A DNA stretch of 5,836 nt, from the NCBI GenBank assembly GCA_031289625.1, contig JAITPB010000020.1, positions 1 to 5,836 of the forward strand, read 5' to 3'. The position numbers were made by a program, and so were the translations under genes. The notes beneath the pieces were generated by a model. That model was not told where the DNA came from. It ran no database searches and saw only the letters and a list, made by a program, of their open reading frames with translations. How positions within the stretch are numbered: position 1 is the first letter of the stretch; each line of letters starts with the position of its first letter. The stretch comes from Clostridiales bacterium. GTDB lineage: Bacteria > Bacillota > Clostridia > Lachnospirales > WQUN01. Shown in pieces: positions 1 through 5,836 of the stretch.

Positions 1-611
1 CGGTGAAAAGGCGTTTTTTCTTCCACAATCAGGCTGTACGCGGAGATATGCCGCGGGCCGAGTGCAGCCGCGTTTTCCAAAGTTTCCGTCCAGTCCGCCA
101 GGGTTTGACCCGGCAGTGCGAACATAAGATCCAGGCTGATATTTTCAAAACCGGCGTCCATCGCTTTCCGATAGTTTTCCAAAAACAGCGCGCGGCTGTG
201 AATGCGGCCCAGCGTTTTCAGCAAATGATTCTGCCACGCCTGCAAGCCCATGCTTAAGCGGTTGACGCCGGAGGCTTTTAAAATCTGGAGCGTTTCTTCC
301 TGAATCGTTCCGGGGTTGGCCTCCACGGTGATTTCGGCGCAGCGGCCGACGCGGTCGGAGCGACCAGTGCGGTCCCGGATCGCCTCCAGAATATCCGCCA
401 AATCCGTTGAGGAAAACACGGTCGGCGAGCCTCCCCCCATATAAATCGTATCCACTCCGTCCGTTTCCGGCAGTTCCGCACTTTGCTGAATTTCCCGCAG
501 CAGAGCGTCGCGATACGCCGCGTACTCATTTTCTTTCCCCGCATAGGAAGGAAAATCGCAATAGAAACACTTCGATCGGCAAAACGGAATGTGAACGTAT
601 ATCCCCGTCAT
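1..611 (-). CDS. hemW: HemW, radical SAM heme chaperone (partial, N-terminal 203 codons)
   Basis: HemW is a cytoplasmic radical SAM-family protein related to coproporphyrinogen III oxidase HemN; characterised members bind heme and deliver it to target proteins. The visible part begins MTGIYVHIPF, followed by the [4Fe-4S]-binding CX3CX2C motif at Cys11, Cys15 and Cys18, then GGGSPT (60-65) for SAM binding, EANPG (97-101), NRLSMGLQ (117-124), SLDLMFALPGQT (159-170) and HISAYSLIVEE (188-198). The residue two after Cys18 is Phe, not the fourth Cys of true HemN (CX3CX2CXC), and the long HemN N-terminal extension is absent, so HemW fits better than an oxygen-independent oxidase. Family members are about 380 residues, so roughly half is seen; the gene runs off the left edge. 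The ATG shares ATGA with the lepA stop, and a GGAGGAGG site lies just upstream. In Firmicutes this gene often sits between lepA and the hrcA heat-shock operon, which cannot be checked here. Confidence 0.95.
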   Translation of the reverse strand, partial: MTGIYVHIPFCRSKCFYCDFPSYAGKENEYAAYRDALLREIQQSAELPETDGVDTIYMGGGSPTVFSSTDLADILEAIRDRTGRSDRVGRCAEITVEANPGTIQEETLQILKASGVNRLSMGLQAWQNHLLKTLGRIHSRALFLENYRKAMDAGFENISLDLMFALPGQTLADWTETLENAAALGPRHISAYSLIVEEKTPFH

Positions 612-2422
612 TCCTCCTCCAGTTTCAGCACACTCATAAAAGCGGATTGAGGCACTTCCACGCTGCCAATCTGACGCATCCGTTTCTTGCCCTCTTTCTG
701 TTTTTCCAGAAGCTTTTTTTTACGCGTAATGTCGCCGCCGTAACATTTCGCCAAGACATCCTTCCGCACCGCGCTGACCGTTTCCCTGGCGATGATTTTA
801 GCGCCGATACAGGCCTGAATGGGGATCTCAAAAAGATGGCGGGGAATTTCTTTTTTCAGCTTTTCCGCCATGCGGCGGCCTCTGTCATAAGCGCTGGACG
901 CGTGCACCACAAAAGACAGGGCGTCCACCGCTTCATGATTGACCAGAATATCCAGACGCACCAAATCCGATTCCCGATAGACAGTCAATTCATAATCCAA
1001 TGAGGCATAGCCGCGGCTGCGCGATTTTAACGTATCGAAAAAATCATAAATAATTTCATTTAAAGGCAGTTCATACCGCAAAAGCGCGCGGGTCTCTTCG
1101 ATGTATTCCATCCCCTGATACTCGCCCCGCCGCTGCTGGCACAGATCCATAATGGGCCCGATGTATTCCTTGGGCAGAAAAATTTCCGCGTTGACCATAG
1201 GCTCTTCCATCTTTTCGATGCGGGCCGGATCGGGCATGTCCGCCGGGTTGGACAGTTCAATCAATGCGCCGTCCGTGAGATATATTTTATAAATGACGCT
1301 GGGCGCGGTGGTGACGAGATCGAGATTGTACTCGCGCTCCAACCGCTCCTGAATGATCTCCAGATGCAGCAGCCCCAAAAAACCGCAGCGAAAACCAAAG
1401 CCCAGCGCCGCCGACGTCTCCGGCTCAAATTGCACGGACGCGTCGTTCAGCTTCAACCTGTCCAGCGCGTCGCGCAGATCCGGATATTTCGCGCCGTCCG
1501 CCGGGAAAATGCCGCAGTATACCATCGGGTTGACTTTTTTATAGCCCGGCAGCGGCTCCGGCGCGCGGCGCGCGGCCTCCGTGACAGTATCGCCGACGCG
1601 GGTATCCGCGACATTTTTGATGCTGGCGGTCATATAGCCCACATCTCCCGCGCGCAGACGCTCGCAAGGGATAAATTTCCCTGGCCCGAAAAAACCGACT
1701 TCCACCACTTCAAATGTTTTTTCCGTGGCCATGAAAAAAACTTTCGCGCCTCTTTCGATGCGGCCGTCTATCACGCGCATAAAAACGATTACGCCTTTGT
1801 ACGCGTCGTATACGCTGTCAAAAATCAACGCCTTCAGCGGGGCGTCCTCGTCGCCGTGGGGCGCGGGAATGTCCGCGACGATTTTCGTAAAAACCGATTC
1901 GATGTTGATATCGTTTTTCGCGGATATAAAGGGCGCGTCTTTGGCGGGCAGCCCGATCAGATCCTCGATCTCTCTGACGGCTTCCTCCGGATCCGCCCCG
2001 GGCAGATCGATTTTATTGATCACCGGGACAATCGCTAAAGAGTGATCCAGAGCCAAATAGACATTGGCCAGCGTCTGCGCCTCGACGCCCTGCGCCGCGT
2101 CCACAACCAGCACGGCGCCTTCACAGGCGGCCAGGCTGCGCGACACTTCGTACGTGAAATCCACATGCCCAGGCGTATCGATGAGGTTTAAAATATATTC
2201 TTCGCCGGACGGCGTTTTATGGATCAGGCGCACCGCTTGCGCTTTGATGGTGATGCCCCGCTCCCGCTCTAAATCCATGGTGTCTAGAACCTGTTCCTGC
2301 ATTTCCCGCTGTGTCAGCAGGCCGGACTTTTCGATCAGGCGATCCGCCAAAGTGGATTTGCCGTGATCGATATGGGCGATGATACAAAAATTGCGGATAC
2401 GCGTTTGGTCATGTGAAGGCAT
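608..2422 (-). CDS. lepA: Elongation factor 4 (LepA), ribosome-associated GTPase
   Basis: LepA/EF4 is a translational GTPase that binds the ribosome, with reported roles in back-translocation, initiation and 30S biogenesis. At 604 residues the length is normal for the family. All GTPase motifs are visible: G1 AHIDHGKST (16-24), G2 RGIT (55-58), G3 DTPGH (82-86, with the catalytic His86), G4 NKID (136-139) and G5 SAK (167-169). Beta-barrel domain 2 follows at about 195-285, then the EF-G-like domains III and V with the signature GFGFRCGFLGLLHLEI (341-356). The LepA-specific C-terminal domain carries YGGDITRKKKLLEKQKEG (561-578) and ends VPQSAFMSVLKLEEE. There is no EF-G domain IV, which separates it from EF-G. 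The ATG start is supported by GGAGG at 2430-2434, seven bases upstream, and by a TATAAT box at 2452-2457. It is the first gene of the lepA-hemW operon. An A8 run at Lys568-Lys570 is discussed in the findings. Confidence 0.98.
   Translation of the reverse strand: MPSHDQTRIRNFCIIAHIDHGKSTLADRLIEKSGLLTQREMQEQVLDTMDLERERGITIKAQAVRLIHKTPSGEEYILNLIDTPGHVDFTYEVSRSLAACEGAVLVVDAAQGVEAQTLANVYLALDHSLAIVPVINKIDLPGADPEEAVREIEDLIGLPAKDAPFISAKNDINIESVFTKIVADIPAPHGDEDAPLKALIFDSVYDAYKGVIVFMRVIDGRIERGAKVFFMATEKTFEVVEVGFFGPGKFIPCERLRAGDVGYMTASIKNVADTRVGDTVTEAARRAPEPLPGYKKVNPMVYCGIFPADGAKYPDLRDALDRLKLNDASVQFEPETSAALGFGFRCGFLGLLHLEIIQERLEREYNLDLVTTAPSVIYKIYLTDGALIELSNPADMPDPARIEKMEEPMVNAEIFLPKEYIGPIMDLCQQRRGEYQGMEYIEETRALLRYELPLNEIIYDFFDTLKSRSRGYASLDYELTVYRESDLVRLDILVNHEAVDALSFVVHASSAYDRGRRMAEKLKKEIPRHLFEIPIQACIGAKIIARETVSAVRKDVLAKCYGGDITRKKKLLEKQKEGKKRMRQIGSVEVPQSAFMSVLKLEEE
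612..620 (-). promoter_or_regulatory. hemW ribosome binding site inside the lepA 3' end
   Basis: On the minus strand the last lepA codons (Leu-Glu-Glu-Glu) read GGAGGAGGA immediately before the overlapping ATGA. This is a strong Shine-Dalgarno sequence, although unusually close to the hemW ATG (about four bases after the first GGAGG). It fixes the hemW start and suggests hemW is translated by ribosomes that terminate on lepA. Confidence 0.8.
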
Positions 2423-2451
2423 GGACTTTCCTCCGTGTATTCTTTTGCAAA

Positions 2452-2481
2452 ATTATACTACACCCGGCGCGGCGTCCGCAA
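2452..2481 (-). promoter_or_regulatory. Promoter of the lepA-hemW operon
   Basis: On the minus strand a perfect TATAAT lies at 2457-2452. TTGCGG, which shares the first three bases of the TTGACA consensus, lies at 2481-2476 with an 18-base spacer. Transcription would start near 2445, giving a short leader of about 22 bases that contains the lepA GGAGG site. The -10 box is convincing; the -35 is weak. This is a sigma-70/sigma-A type assignment from sequence alone. Confidence 0.65.
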
Positions 2482-2493
2482 GGCGTCTCCAAC

Positions 2494-2520
2494 TTGACGG
2501 AGTGCGAAAAATATGATAAT
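2494..2520 (+). promoter_or_regulatory. Probable promoter of the gatCAB operon
   Basis: TTGACG at 2494-2499 matches five of six bases of the -35 consensus. GATAAT at 2515-2520 matches five of six of the -10 consensus, but with a 15-base spacer, which is shorter than optimal. An alternative -10, TAATTT at 2517-2522, has the ideal 17-base spacer and an upstream TG (2514-2515) as in extended -10 elements. Transcription would start near 2527 and leave an untranslated leader of about 85 bases, too short for a typical T-box riboswitch. Confidence 0.5.
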
Positions 2521-2597
2521 TTACCAACAATTGCAATTCGAAATGCCGCCTTAAAATCAAAGACGATAAATTGATTATGATTATGAGAAAATGAGAT

Positions 2598-2606
2598 GGG
2601 GAAGAG
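2598..2606 (+). promoter_or_regulatory. gatC ribosome binding site, supports the TTG start
   Basis: The purine tract GGGGAAGAG lies 6 bases upstream of TTG at 2613. It is an imperfect Shine-Dalgarno site but the only one that fits. An in-frame TGA at 2592-2594 rules out the upstream in-frame ATGs at 2577 and 2583, the ATG at 2617 is out of frame, and the next in-frame ATG (2688-2690, codon 26) would remove conserved gatC sequence. TTG is therefore the best start. Confidence 0.65.
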
Positions 2607-2612
2607 ATTATT

Positions 2613-2903
2613 TTGCATGTACATTATGACATTGAAAAACTCGCGAGTCTATCCAAAATTGATTTCAGTGCGGAAGAGCTGCGCGCCATGGAAAAAGACA
2701 TGGAATCGATCATGGCTCTGATGGATTCTATCAAAGGCGTGAACCCGCCGCCCGCAGCCAACCCGGGCAATCGTCCGGACGATCGTCCGGACGATTGTCC
2801 GGGCGAAAGCGCGCGCCTTTCTGAACTTCGCGCGGATACGCCGGCAGCCAGCTTGGATTTGCGCGGGCGCGGCGAATTTATCATTCCAAGAATTATCGAA
2901 TAG
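2613..2903 (+). CDS. gatC: Aspartyl/glutamyl-tRNA amidotransferase subunit C
   Basis: GatC is the small subunit of the GatCAB complex; it wraps around GatA and stabilises its contact with GatB. The 96-residue length is typical. The N-terminal half fits the family: DIEKLASLSKIDFSAEEL at residues 6-23 matches the usual LAxLxLxxEE helix, followed by an amphipathic segment with IMALMDSIKGVN (33-44). The C-terminal half is odd. Instead of the usual acidic linker it has a Pro/Asp/Arg-rich stretch (NPGN-RPDD-RPDD-CPGE, residues 50-65) made by a 12-base tandem repeat, then LSELRADTP and the family-like end GEFIIPRIIE (87-96). The start is TTG, since an in-frame stop lies at 2592. gatA begins 20 bases downstream, so this is the first gene of the operon. 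Sequence alone would be a weak match in the second half, but position before gatA makes the call firm. Confidence 0.93.
   Translation: MHVHYDIEKLASLSKIDFSAEELRAMEKDMESIMALMDSIKGVNPPPAANPGNRPDDRPDDCPGESARLSELRADTPAASLDLRGRGEFIIPRIIE
2762..2803. repeat. 42-base near-perfect inverted repeat within gatC
   Basis: The two arms pair about the centre 2782/2783 with 20 of 21 Watson-Crick pairs; the single exception (2767 with 2798) would be a G-U wobble in RNA. The inner 30 bases (2768-2797) are a perfect palindrome. In the gatC mRNA this could fold into a long GC-rich stem, or each 12-base unit could fold alone. It lies in the linker region of gatC, codons 50-64. Confidence 0.9.
2771..2806 (+). repeat. 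12-base tandem repeat in gatC (three units, perhaps a fourth degenerate one)
   Basis: Two identical units TCGTCCGGACGA (2771-2782, 2783-2794) are followed by TTGTCCGGGCGA (2795-2806) with two changes. The preceding 12 bases (2759-2770) look like a more diverged copy. Each exact unit is its own reverse complement. The period is a multiple of three, so the frame is kept and the protein shows four xPxx blocks at residues 50-65. Confidence 0.92.
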
Positions 2904-2923
2904 CCCAGACAGGAGTAGAGGCC

Positions 2924-4417
2924 ATGAACATCCGAAAACTGCGCGGGATGTTGGACAGCCGCGTCATTTCAGCGGCGGAACTGACAAAATTTTTTTTGTC
3001 GCGCATTGAAACATGGGATCAAAACATCGGCGCTTTTTTGCATGTGAACGAACACGCGCTGGAGGCGGCGGAAAAAGCGCAGAAACGAATCGACGCGGGC
3101 GATCCGCAGCCTTTGACAGGCATTCCTCTGGGCCTGAAAGACAATCTTTGCACAACGGATATGCCCACGACATGCGCGTCTAAAATGCTGGAACATTACC
3201 GCCCGCCGTATGACGCGGCGGTGGTGGCGAAACTGCGCGCCCAGGACGCGGTTTTCCTGGGAAAGCTCAATATGGACGAGTTCGCCATGGGTGCAACCAC
3301 GCAAACTTCTTATTATCAAAAAACGCGCAATCCTTTTGATGAAAGCCGTGTGCCGGGCGGTTCCTCCGGCGGAAGCGCGGCGGCGGTCTCCGCTGGGCTC
3401 TGCGCGGCGGCGCTGGGTTCGGATACAGGCGGATCTATCCGTCAGCCCGCGTCTTTCTGCGGCGTGACAGGGCACAGGCCGACGTATGGCGCCGTGTCGC
3501 GCTATGGATGCGTCGCCTTCGCTTCGTCGCTGGATCAAATCGGGCCTATCGCGGCGTGCGCGGCGGATTGTGAACTGCTGCTGCAAGCCGTGGCAGGCCG
3601 TGACGAACATGATCAGACATCTTTTCGCGCGGATCAACGCAATCGCGTTCGCAATCGCGTTCGCAATCGCTCTGAAATAAAAACAAACGCGGCTTCTCTC
3701 CAAGGTGTAAAATTGGGGCTCATAGAAGAATTGCTGGGCGAAAACGTAGCAGAGGAAACCAGACGCGCAGTGCTTCACGCGGCGGCATGGTACGAAAACG
3801 CGGGCGCTGTCGTCGAAACAGTCAGTCTGCCGGCGCTCGATTATGCCGTGCCCGCGTACTATTTGATTTCCTCAGCGGAAGCGTCCGCCAATCTAAGCCG
3901 GTTTGACGGCGTTCGCTATGGACACCGGACAGAAAAGCCTGCCCATTATGAGGAGCTGATCGCTAAGACCCGCGCCGAAGGGTTTGGCTGGGAAGTGAAG
4001 CGGCGCGTTCTGCTGGGCAGTTACGCGCTCTGCTCCGGATATTACGACGATTATTACATGAAGGCGGTGCGGCTGGCCGGCGCGCTGCGCGAACAATATG
4101 CGCGGGCATTCGAGACATATGACGCGCTCTTATCGCCTGCGAGCCCCACGGCGGCTTTCCCAAAGGATAACATACCGGACGACCCGGCTCAGTTGTACCT
4201 AGCGGACGTTTGCACTGTCAGCGCCCCGCTGGCGGGACTTCCGTCGCTGTCCACGCCCTGTGGTTACACTGCGAAGGGTCTGCCGATCGGATTGATGATC
4301 ACAGGCGCGCGCTGGGCGGATCATTGGATTCTTTCGCTGGCGGATTGCTTTGAGCAGAGTTTTGATCGGCGCGATCCGCCAATGGCGGCGGAGATGCAGA
4401 AAGAAGGTGGGCTGTAA
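2924..4417 (+). CDS. gatA: Aspartyl/glutamyl-tRNA amidotransferase subunit A (amidase)
   Basis: GatA is the glutaminase subunit of GatCAB: it releases ammonia from glutamine, which passes through a channel to GatB. It belongs to the amidase-signature family, and the Ser-cisSer-Lys triad is visible: Lys72 in GIPLGLKDN (66-74), Ser147 in GGSSGGSAAAV (145-155) and Ser171 in GSDTGGSIRQPASFCG (165-180). The spacings of 75 and 24 residues equal those of Staphylococcus aureus GatA (Lys79, Ser154, Ser178). Other family blocks are SAEASANLSRFDGVRYG (317-333), RRVLLGSYALCSGYYDDYY (360-378) and AGLPSLSTPCG (437-447). Length is 497, slightly above the usual 480-490, and the excess lies in a repeat-derived Arg/Asn segment near 239-249. 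GHRPTYG (183-189) replaces the more usual GLKPTYG. The ATG has AGGAG at 2911-2915, eight bases upstream. Confidence 0.98.
   Translation: MNIRKLRGMLDSRVISAAELTKFFLSRIETWDQNIGAFLHVNEHALEAAEKAQKRIDAGDPQPLTGIPLGLKDNLCTTDMPTTCASKMLEHYRPPYDAAVVAKLRAQDAVFLGKLNMDEFAMGATTQTSYYQKTRNPFDESRVPGGSSGGSAAAVSAGLCAAALGSDTGGSIRQPASFCGVTGHRPTYGAVSRYGCVAFASSLDQIGPIAACAADCELLLQAVAGRDEHDQTSFRADQRNRVRNRVRNRSEIKTNAASLQGVKLGLIEELLGENVAEETRRAVLHAAAWYENAGAVVETVSLPALDYAVPAYYLISSAEASANLSRFDGVRYGHRTEKPAHYEELIAKTRAEGFGWEVKRRVLLGSYALCSGYYDDYYMKAVRLAGALREQYARAFETYDALLSPASPTAAFPKDNIPDDPAQLYLADVCTVSAPLAGLPSLSTPCGYTAKGLPIGLMITGARWADHWILSLADCFEQSFDRRDPPMAAEMQKEGGL
3638..3670 (+). repeat. 12-base tandem repeat in gatA (about 2.75 units)
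   Basis: The unit CGCAATCGCGTT occurs at 3638-3649 and 3650-3661, followed by nine matching bases at 3662-3670. It is in frame and encodes R-N-R-V twice and then R-N-R (GatA residues 239-249). It falls in the variable loop between the TS of HDQTS (residues 229-233) and GVKLG (261-265), which appears about ten residues longer than in S. aureus GatA, so the repeat alone could explain the extra length. Confidence 0.9.
4404..4410 (+). promoter_or_regulatory. gatB ribosome binding site inside the gatA 3' end
   Basis: AAGGTGG differs from the AAGGAGG consensus by one base and lies six bases before the gatB ATG at 4417. It sits within the last gatA codons, and the gatA stop and gatB start share one base (TAATG), so translation of the two is probably coupled. 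Confidence 0.75.
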
Positions 4418-5836
4418 TGCGCTATATTCCCGCGATCGGTCTGGAAATCCACGCCGAACTCATGACGCGCAGCAAAGTGTTTTGCGCCTGCTCTAATCAT
4501 TTCGGCAGCGAGCGCAACATCCGCTGCTGTCCCGTCTGCCTGGGTCTGCCCGGCGCGCTGCCCGTGTTAAACCGCAAAGCGGTCGAACTGGCCGTGTCCG
4601 CCGGGTTGCTGCTGGGCTGTAAAATTGCGCGCCACACCCGCTGGGACAGAAAAAATTATTTTTATCCCGATCTCACCAAAGCCTATCAGATCTCTCAGCT
4701 CTACGCGCCTTTGTGCTTGGGCGGCGGCCTTGAAACAGACGGGCGCTTTATCCGCCTCAACCGGATTCATCTGGAAGAGGACGCGGGCAAACTGATCCAT
4801 GAAAAAAACGCGACTTTCGTGGATTACAACCGGGCCGGCGTGCCGCTCATCGAAATCGTGACGGAGCCGGATATGCTCTCGGCGGACGAAGCCGCGTCTT
4901 TTGCCGAACGCGTCCGTCAGGCGCTGGTCTACGGCGATATCTGCGACGGCAAAATGGAACAGGGCAGCCTGCGGGTAGACGCCAACATTTCCCTGGCGCC
5001 CGAAGGCGCGTCTGTCCTTGGCATCCGCGCCGAGATCAAAAACATCAATAGCTTTCGTTTTTTGAAAAAAGCGATTGAATATGAGATAGACAGACAGACG
5101 AAAATTCTGGACGAAGGCGGGCGCGTTATACAGGAAACGCGGCGCTTTGACGACGGCGCAGGGGAAACGTACTCCATGCGTTCCAAAGAAGACGCCCATG
5201 ATTACCGCTATTTCCCAGACCCGGATATTTTGCCGCTGACGATTTCGGAGGCAGAAATTGCGGCCATACGGGAACGGCTTCCGGAGCCGCCTCACGTCCG
5301 TTTCGCGCGCTATACGAATGAATTCGGCTTATCGGCGCGGGACGCGGAAACGCTGTTGAGCCGGAAAACGACAGCCGATTTTTACGATGCCGCCATTGCG
5401 CTGGGCGCGGATCCCAAAAGCGCGGCGAACGCCGTTAAGACGGAACTCCTGCGCTGTATCAAAGAGGCTGGCCGGGAAGATGAGATGATTCCCATATCGC
5501 CGCGGGATTTGGCCGGGGCGCTGTCCATGGCCGCCAAAAATGAAATCACGCAGGAGGGACTCAAAACCGCCATCGCCTATATGTACACAGAGGGGAAAAG
5601 TTTTGAAGAAGCGGCGCGGGATAAAAATTTGATCGTCCGGGAAGATTTGACGCTGATTCAAAGCGCGGTGCGGGAAGTTTTAGCGGAAAACGCCGACGCG
5701 GCGGCAAAAGTTGCGAGCGGGAACGAAAAAAATCAAAAAATCATGTCATTTTTATTTGGCCAGTGCATGAAAAAGCTGAAGGGCAAAGCGCTGCCCGCGA
5801 CCATTCAGGCGGAGTTGAAAAAGGCGTTGGAGGGCT
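4417..5836 (+). CDS. gatB: Aspartyl/glutamyl-tRNA amidotransferase subunit B (3' end just missing)
   Basis: GatB binds the misacylated tRNA, phosphorylates the Glu (or Asp) carboxylate with ATP and amidates it using ammonia from GatA. The reading frame MRYIPAIGLEIHAEL is open to the window end: 473 codons, against a family length of about 475-480, so only the last few residues are cut off. Visible blocks are a four-Cys probable zinc site (Cys23, Cys25, Cys38, Cys41, with an extra Cys37), KNYFYPDLTKAYQISQ (79-94), HLEEDAGKLIH (118-128), VDYNRAGVPLIEIVTEPD (135-152), EIKNINSFRFLKKAIEYE (206-223) and MRSKEDAHDYRYFPDPD (254-270). The C-terminal helical YqeY-like domain spans roughly 325-473 and ends GQCMKKLKGKALPATIQAEL (448-467). 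KNYFYPDLTKAY has Thr where Pro is usual, and SLRVDANIS (184-192) has Val where Cys is common; neither suggests loss of function. The gene starts on the gatA stop (TAATG) and is the third gene of the operon. Confidence 0.98.
   Translation, partial: MRYIPAIGLEIHAELMTRSKVFCACSNHFGSERNIRCCPVCLGLPGALPVLNRKAVELAVSAGLLLGCKIARHTRWDRKNYFYPDLTKAYQISQLYAPLCLGGGLETDGRFIRLNRIHLEEDAGKLIHEKNATFVDYNRAGVPLIEIVTEPDMLSADEAASFAERVRQALVYGDICDGKMEQGSLRVDANISLAPEGASVLGIRAEIKNINSFRFLKKAIEYEIDRQTKILDEGGRVIQETRRFDDGAGETYSMRSKEDAHDYRYFPDPDILPLTISEAEIAAIRERLPEPPHVRFARYTNEFGLSARDAETLLSRKTTADFYDAAIALGADPKSAANAVKTELLRCIKEAGREDEMIPISPRDLAGALSMAAKNEITQEGLKTAIAYMYTEGKSFEEAARDKNLIVREDLTLIQSAVREVLAENADAAAKVASGNEKNQKIMSFLFGQCMKKLKGKALPATIQAELKKALEG

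Noticed and set aside
1..611. Reading the left-edge gene as oxygen-independent coproporphyrinogen III oxidase (HemN)
   Set aside because: It lacks the fourth motif cysteine and the N-terminal extension of HemN, and its place after lepA fits HemW.
407..1003. A 198-codon open frame on the plus strand across the hemW-lepA junction
   Set aside because: It is antisense to two confident genes and has no recognisable domain; it is a shadow of their codon use.
1364..2038. A 224-codon open frame on the plus strand opposite lepA
   Set aside because: It lies wholly antisense to the strongly conserved lepA frame, is rich in Arg/His/Phe as expected from the complement of GC-rich codons, and shows no family motif or ribosome binding site.
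2521..2612. Possible T-box or other riboswitch in the gatC leader
   Set aside because: The predicted leader is only about 85 bases, is AT-rich, and I see no T-box sequence, specifier stem or terminator.
2617..2619. ATG close to the gatC start
   Set aside because: It is in the +1 frame relative to the conserved GatC sequence, so it cannot start gatC; TTG at 2613 is the start.
2990..2997. T8 run in gatA with a slippery T-TTT-TTG phase and a GACAAAA/TTTTGTC inverted repeat
   Set aside because: A -1 shift meets a stop after three codons, the hairpin is short and AT-rich, and it lies at the start of an intact gene, so it is neither a useful frameshift site nor a terminator.
2969..3778. A 269-codon open frame on the minus strand opposite gatA
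   Set aside because: It is antisense to gatA, covers its catalytic motifs, and has an Arg-rich composition typical of a shadow frame.
4803..4809. A-AAA-AAC slippery heptamer in gatB
   Set aside because: The -1 frame leads to no known product and runs only to a stop within gatB; Glu-Lys-Asn codons produce this by chance.
4567..5295. A 242-codon open frame on the minus strand opposite gatB
   Set aside because: It is antisense to conserved gatB motifs and has no ribosome binding site or family resemblance.
1..5836. A novel defence, mobile or biosynthetic system
   Set aside because: All coding space is filled by five recognisable housekeeping genes and the only gap is a 190-base divergent promoter region; nothing supports a hidden system.

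Overview
The window holds two divergent blocks of bacterial housekeeping genes for translation and one cofactor gene. I see no mobile element, CRISPR array, RNA gene or defence-type system. The organism is most likely a bacterium of the Firmicutes (Bacillota), perhaps a clostridial lineage. The reasons are lepA followed directly by hemW, an order common in that phylum; strong purine-rich Shine-Dalgarno sites; a TTG start; and a gatC-gatA-gatB order. This placement is inferred from gene order and protein character, not from a search. The genome is moderately GC-rich by eye.

Minus strand, 1-2422: lepA (elongation factor 4, complete, 604 codons) is transcribed leftward into hemW (radical SAM heme chaperone, N-terminal 203 codons only; the rest lies beyond base 1). 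The two genes overlap by four bases (ATGA), and the hemW ribosome binding site lies inside the last lepA codons, so they form a translationally coupled operon.

Intergenic region, 2423-2612: a compact divergent regulatory region of 190 bases. It has a convincing leftward promoter for lepA (TATAAT) and a probable rightward promoter for the gat operon (TTGACG / GATAAT). The two -35 boxes are only 12 bases apart.

Plus strand, 2613-5836: gatC, gatA and gatB encode the heterotrimeric GatCAB amidotransferase, which converts Glu-tRNA(Gln) to Gln-tRNA(Gln), and in many bacteria Asp-tRNA(Asn) to Asn-tRNA(Asn). gatC starts with TTG, gatA follows after 20 bases, and gatB overlaps the gatA stop by one base. 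gatB is open at the right edge but has 473 codons, so only a few residues should be missing. A GatCAB operon suggests an organism that lacks glutaminyl-tRNA synthetase, asparaginyl-tRNA synthetase or both.

The gene content is ordinary. The unexpected part is fine structure: two separate in-frame 12-base tandem repeats, one in gatC and one in gatA, each lengthening a likely surface loop or linker. The gatC repeat unit is itself a perfect palindrome and builds a 42-base near-perfect inverted repeat in the coding sequence. A slippery A8G run in lepA also sits where a -1 shift would lead directly into the hemW frame.
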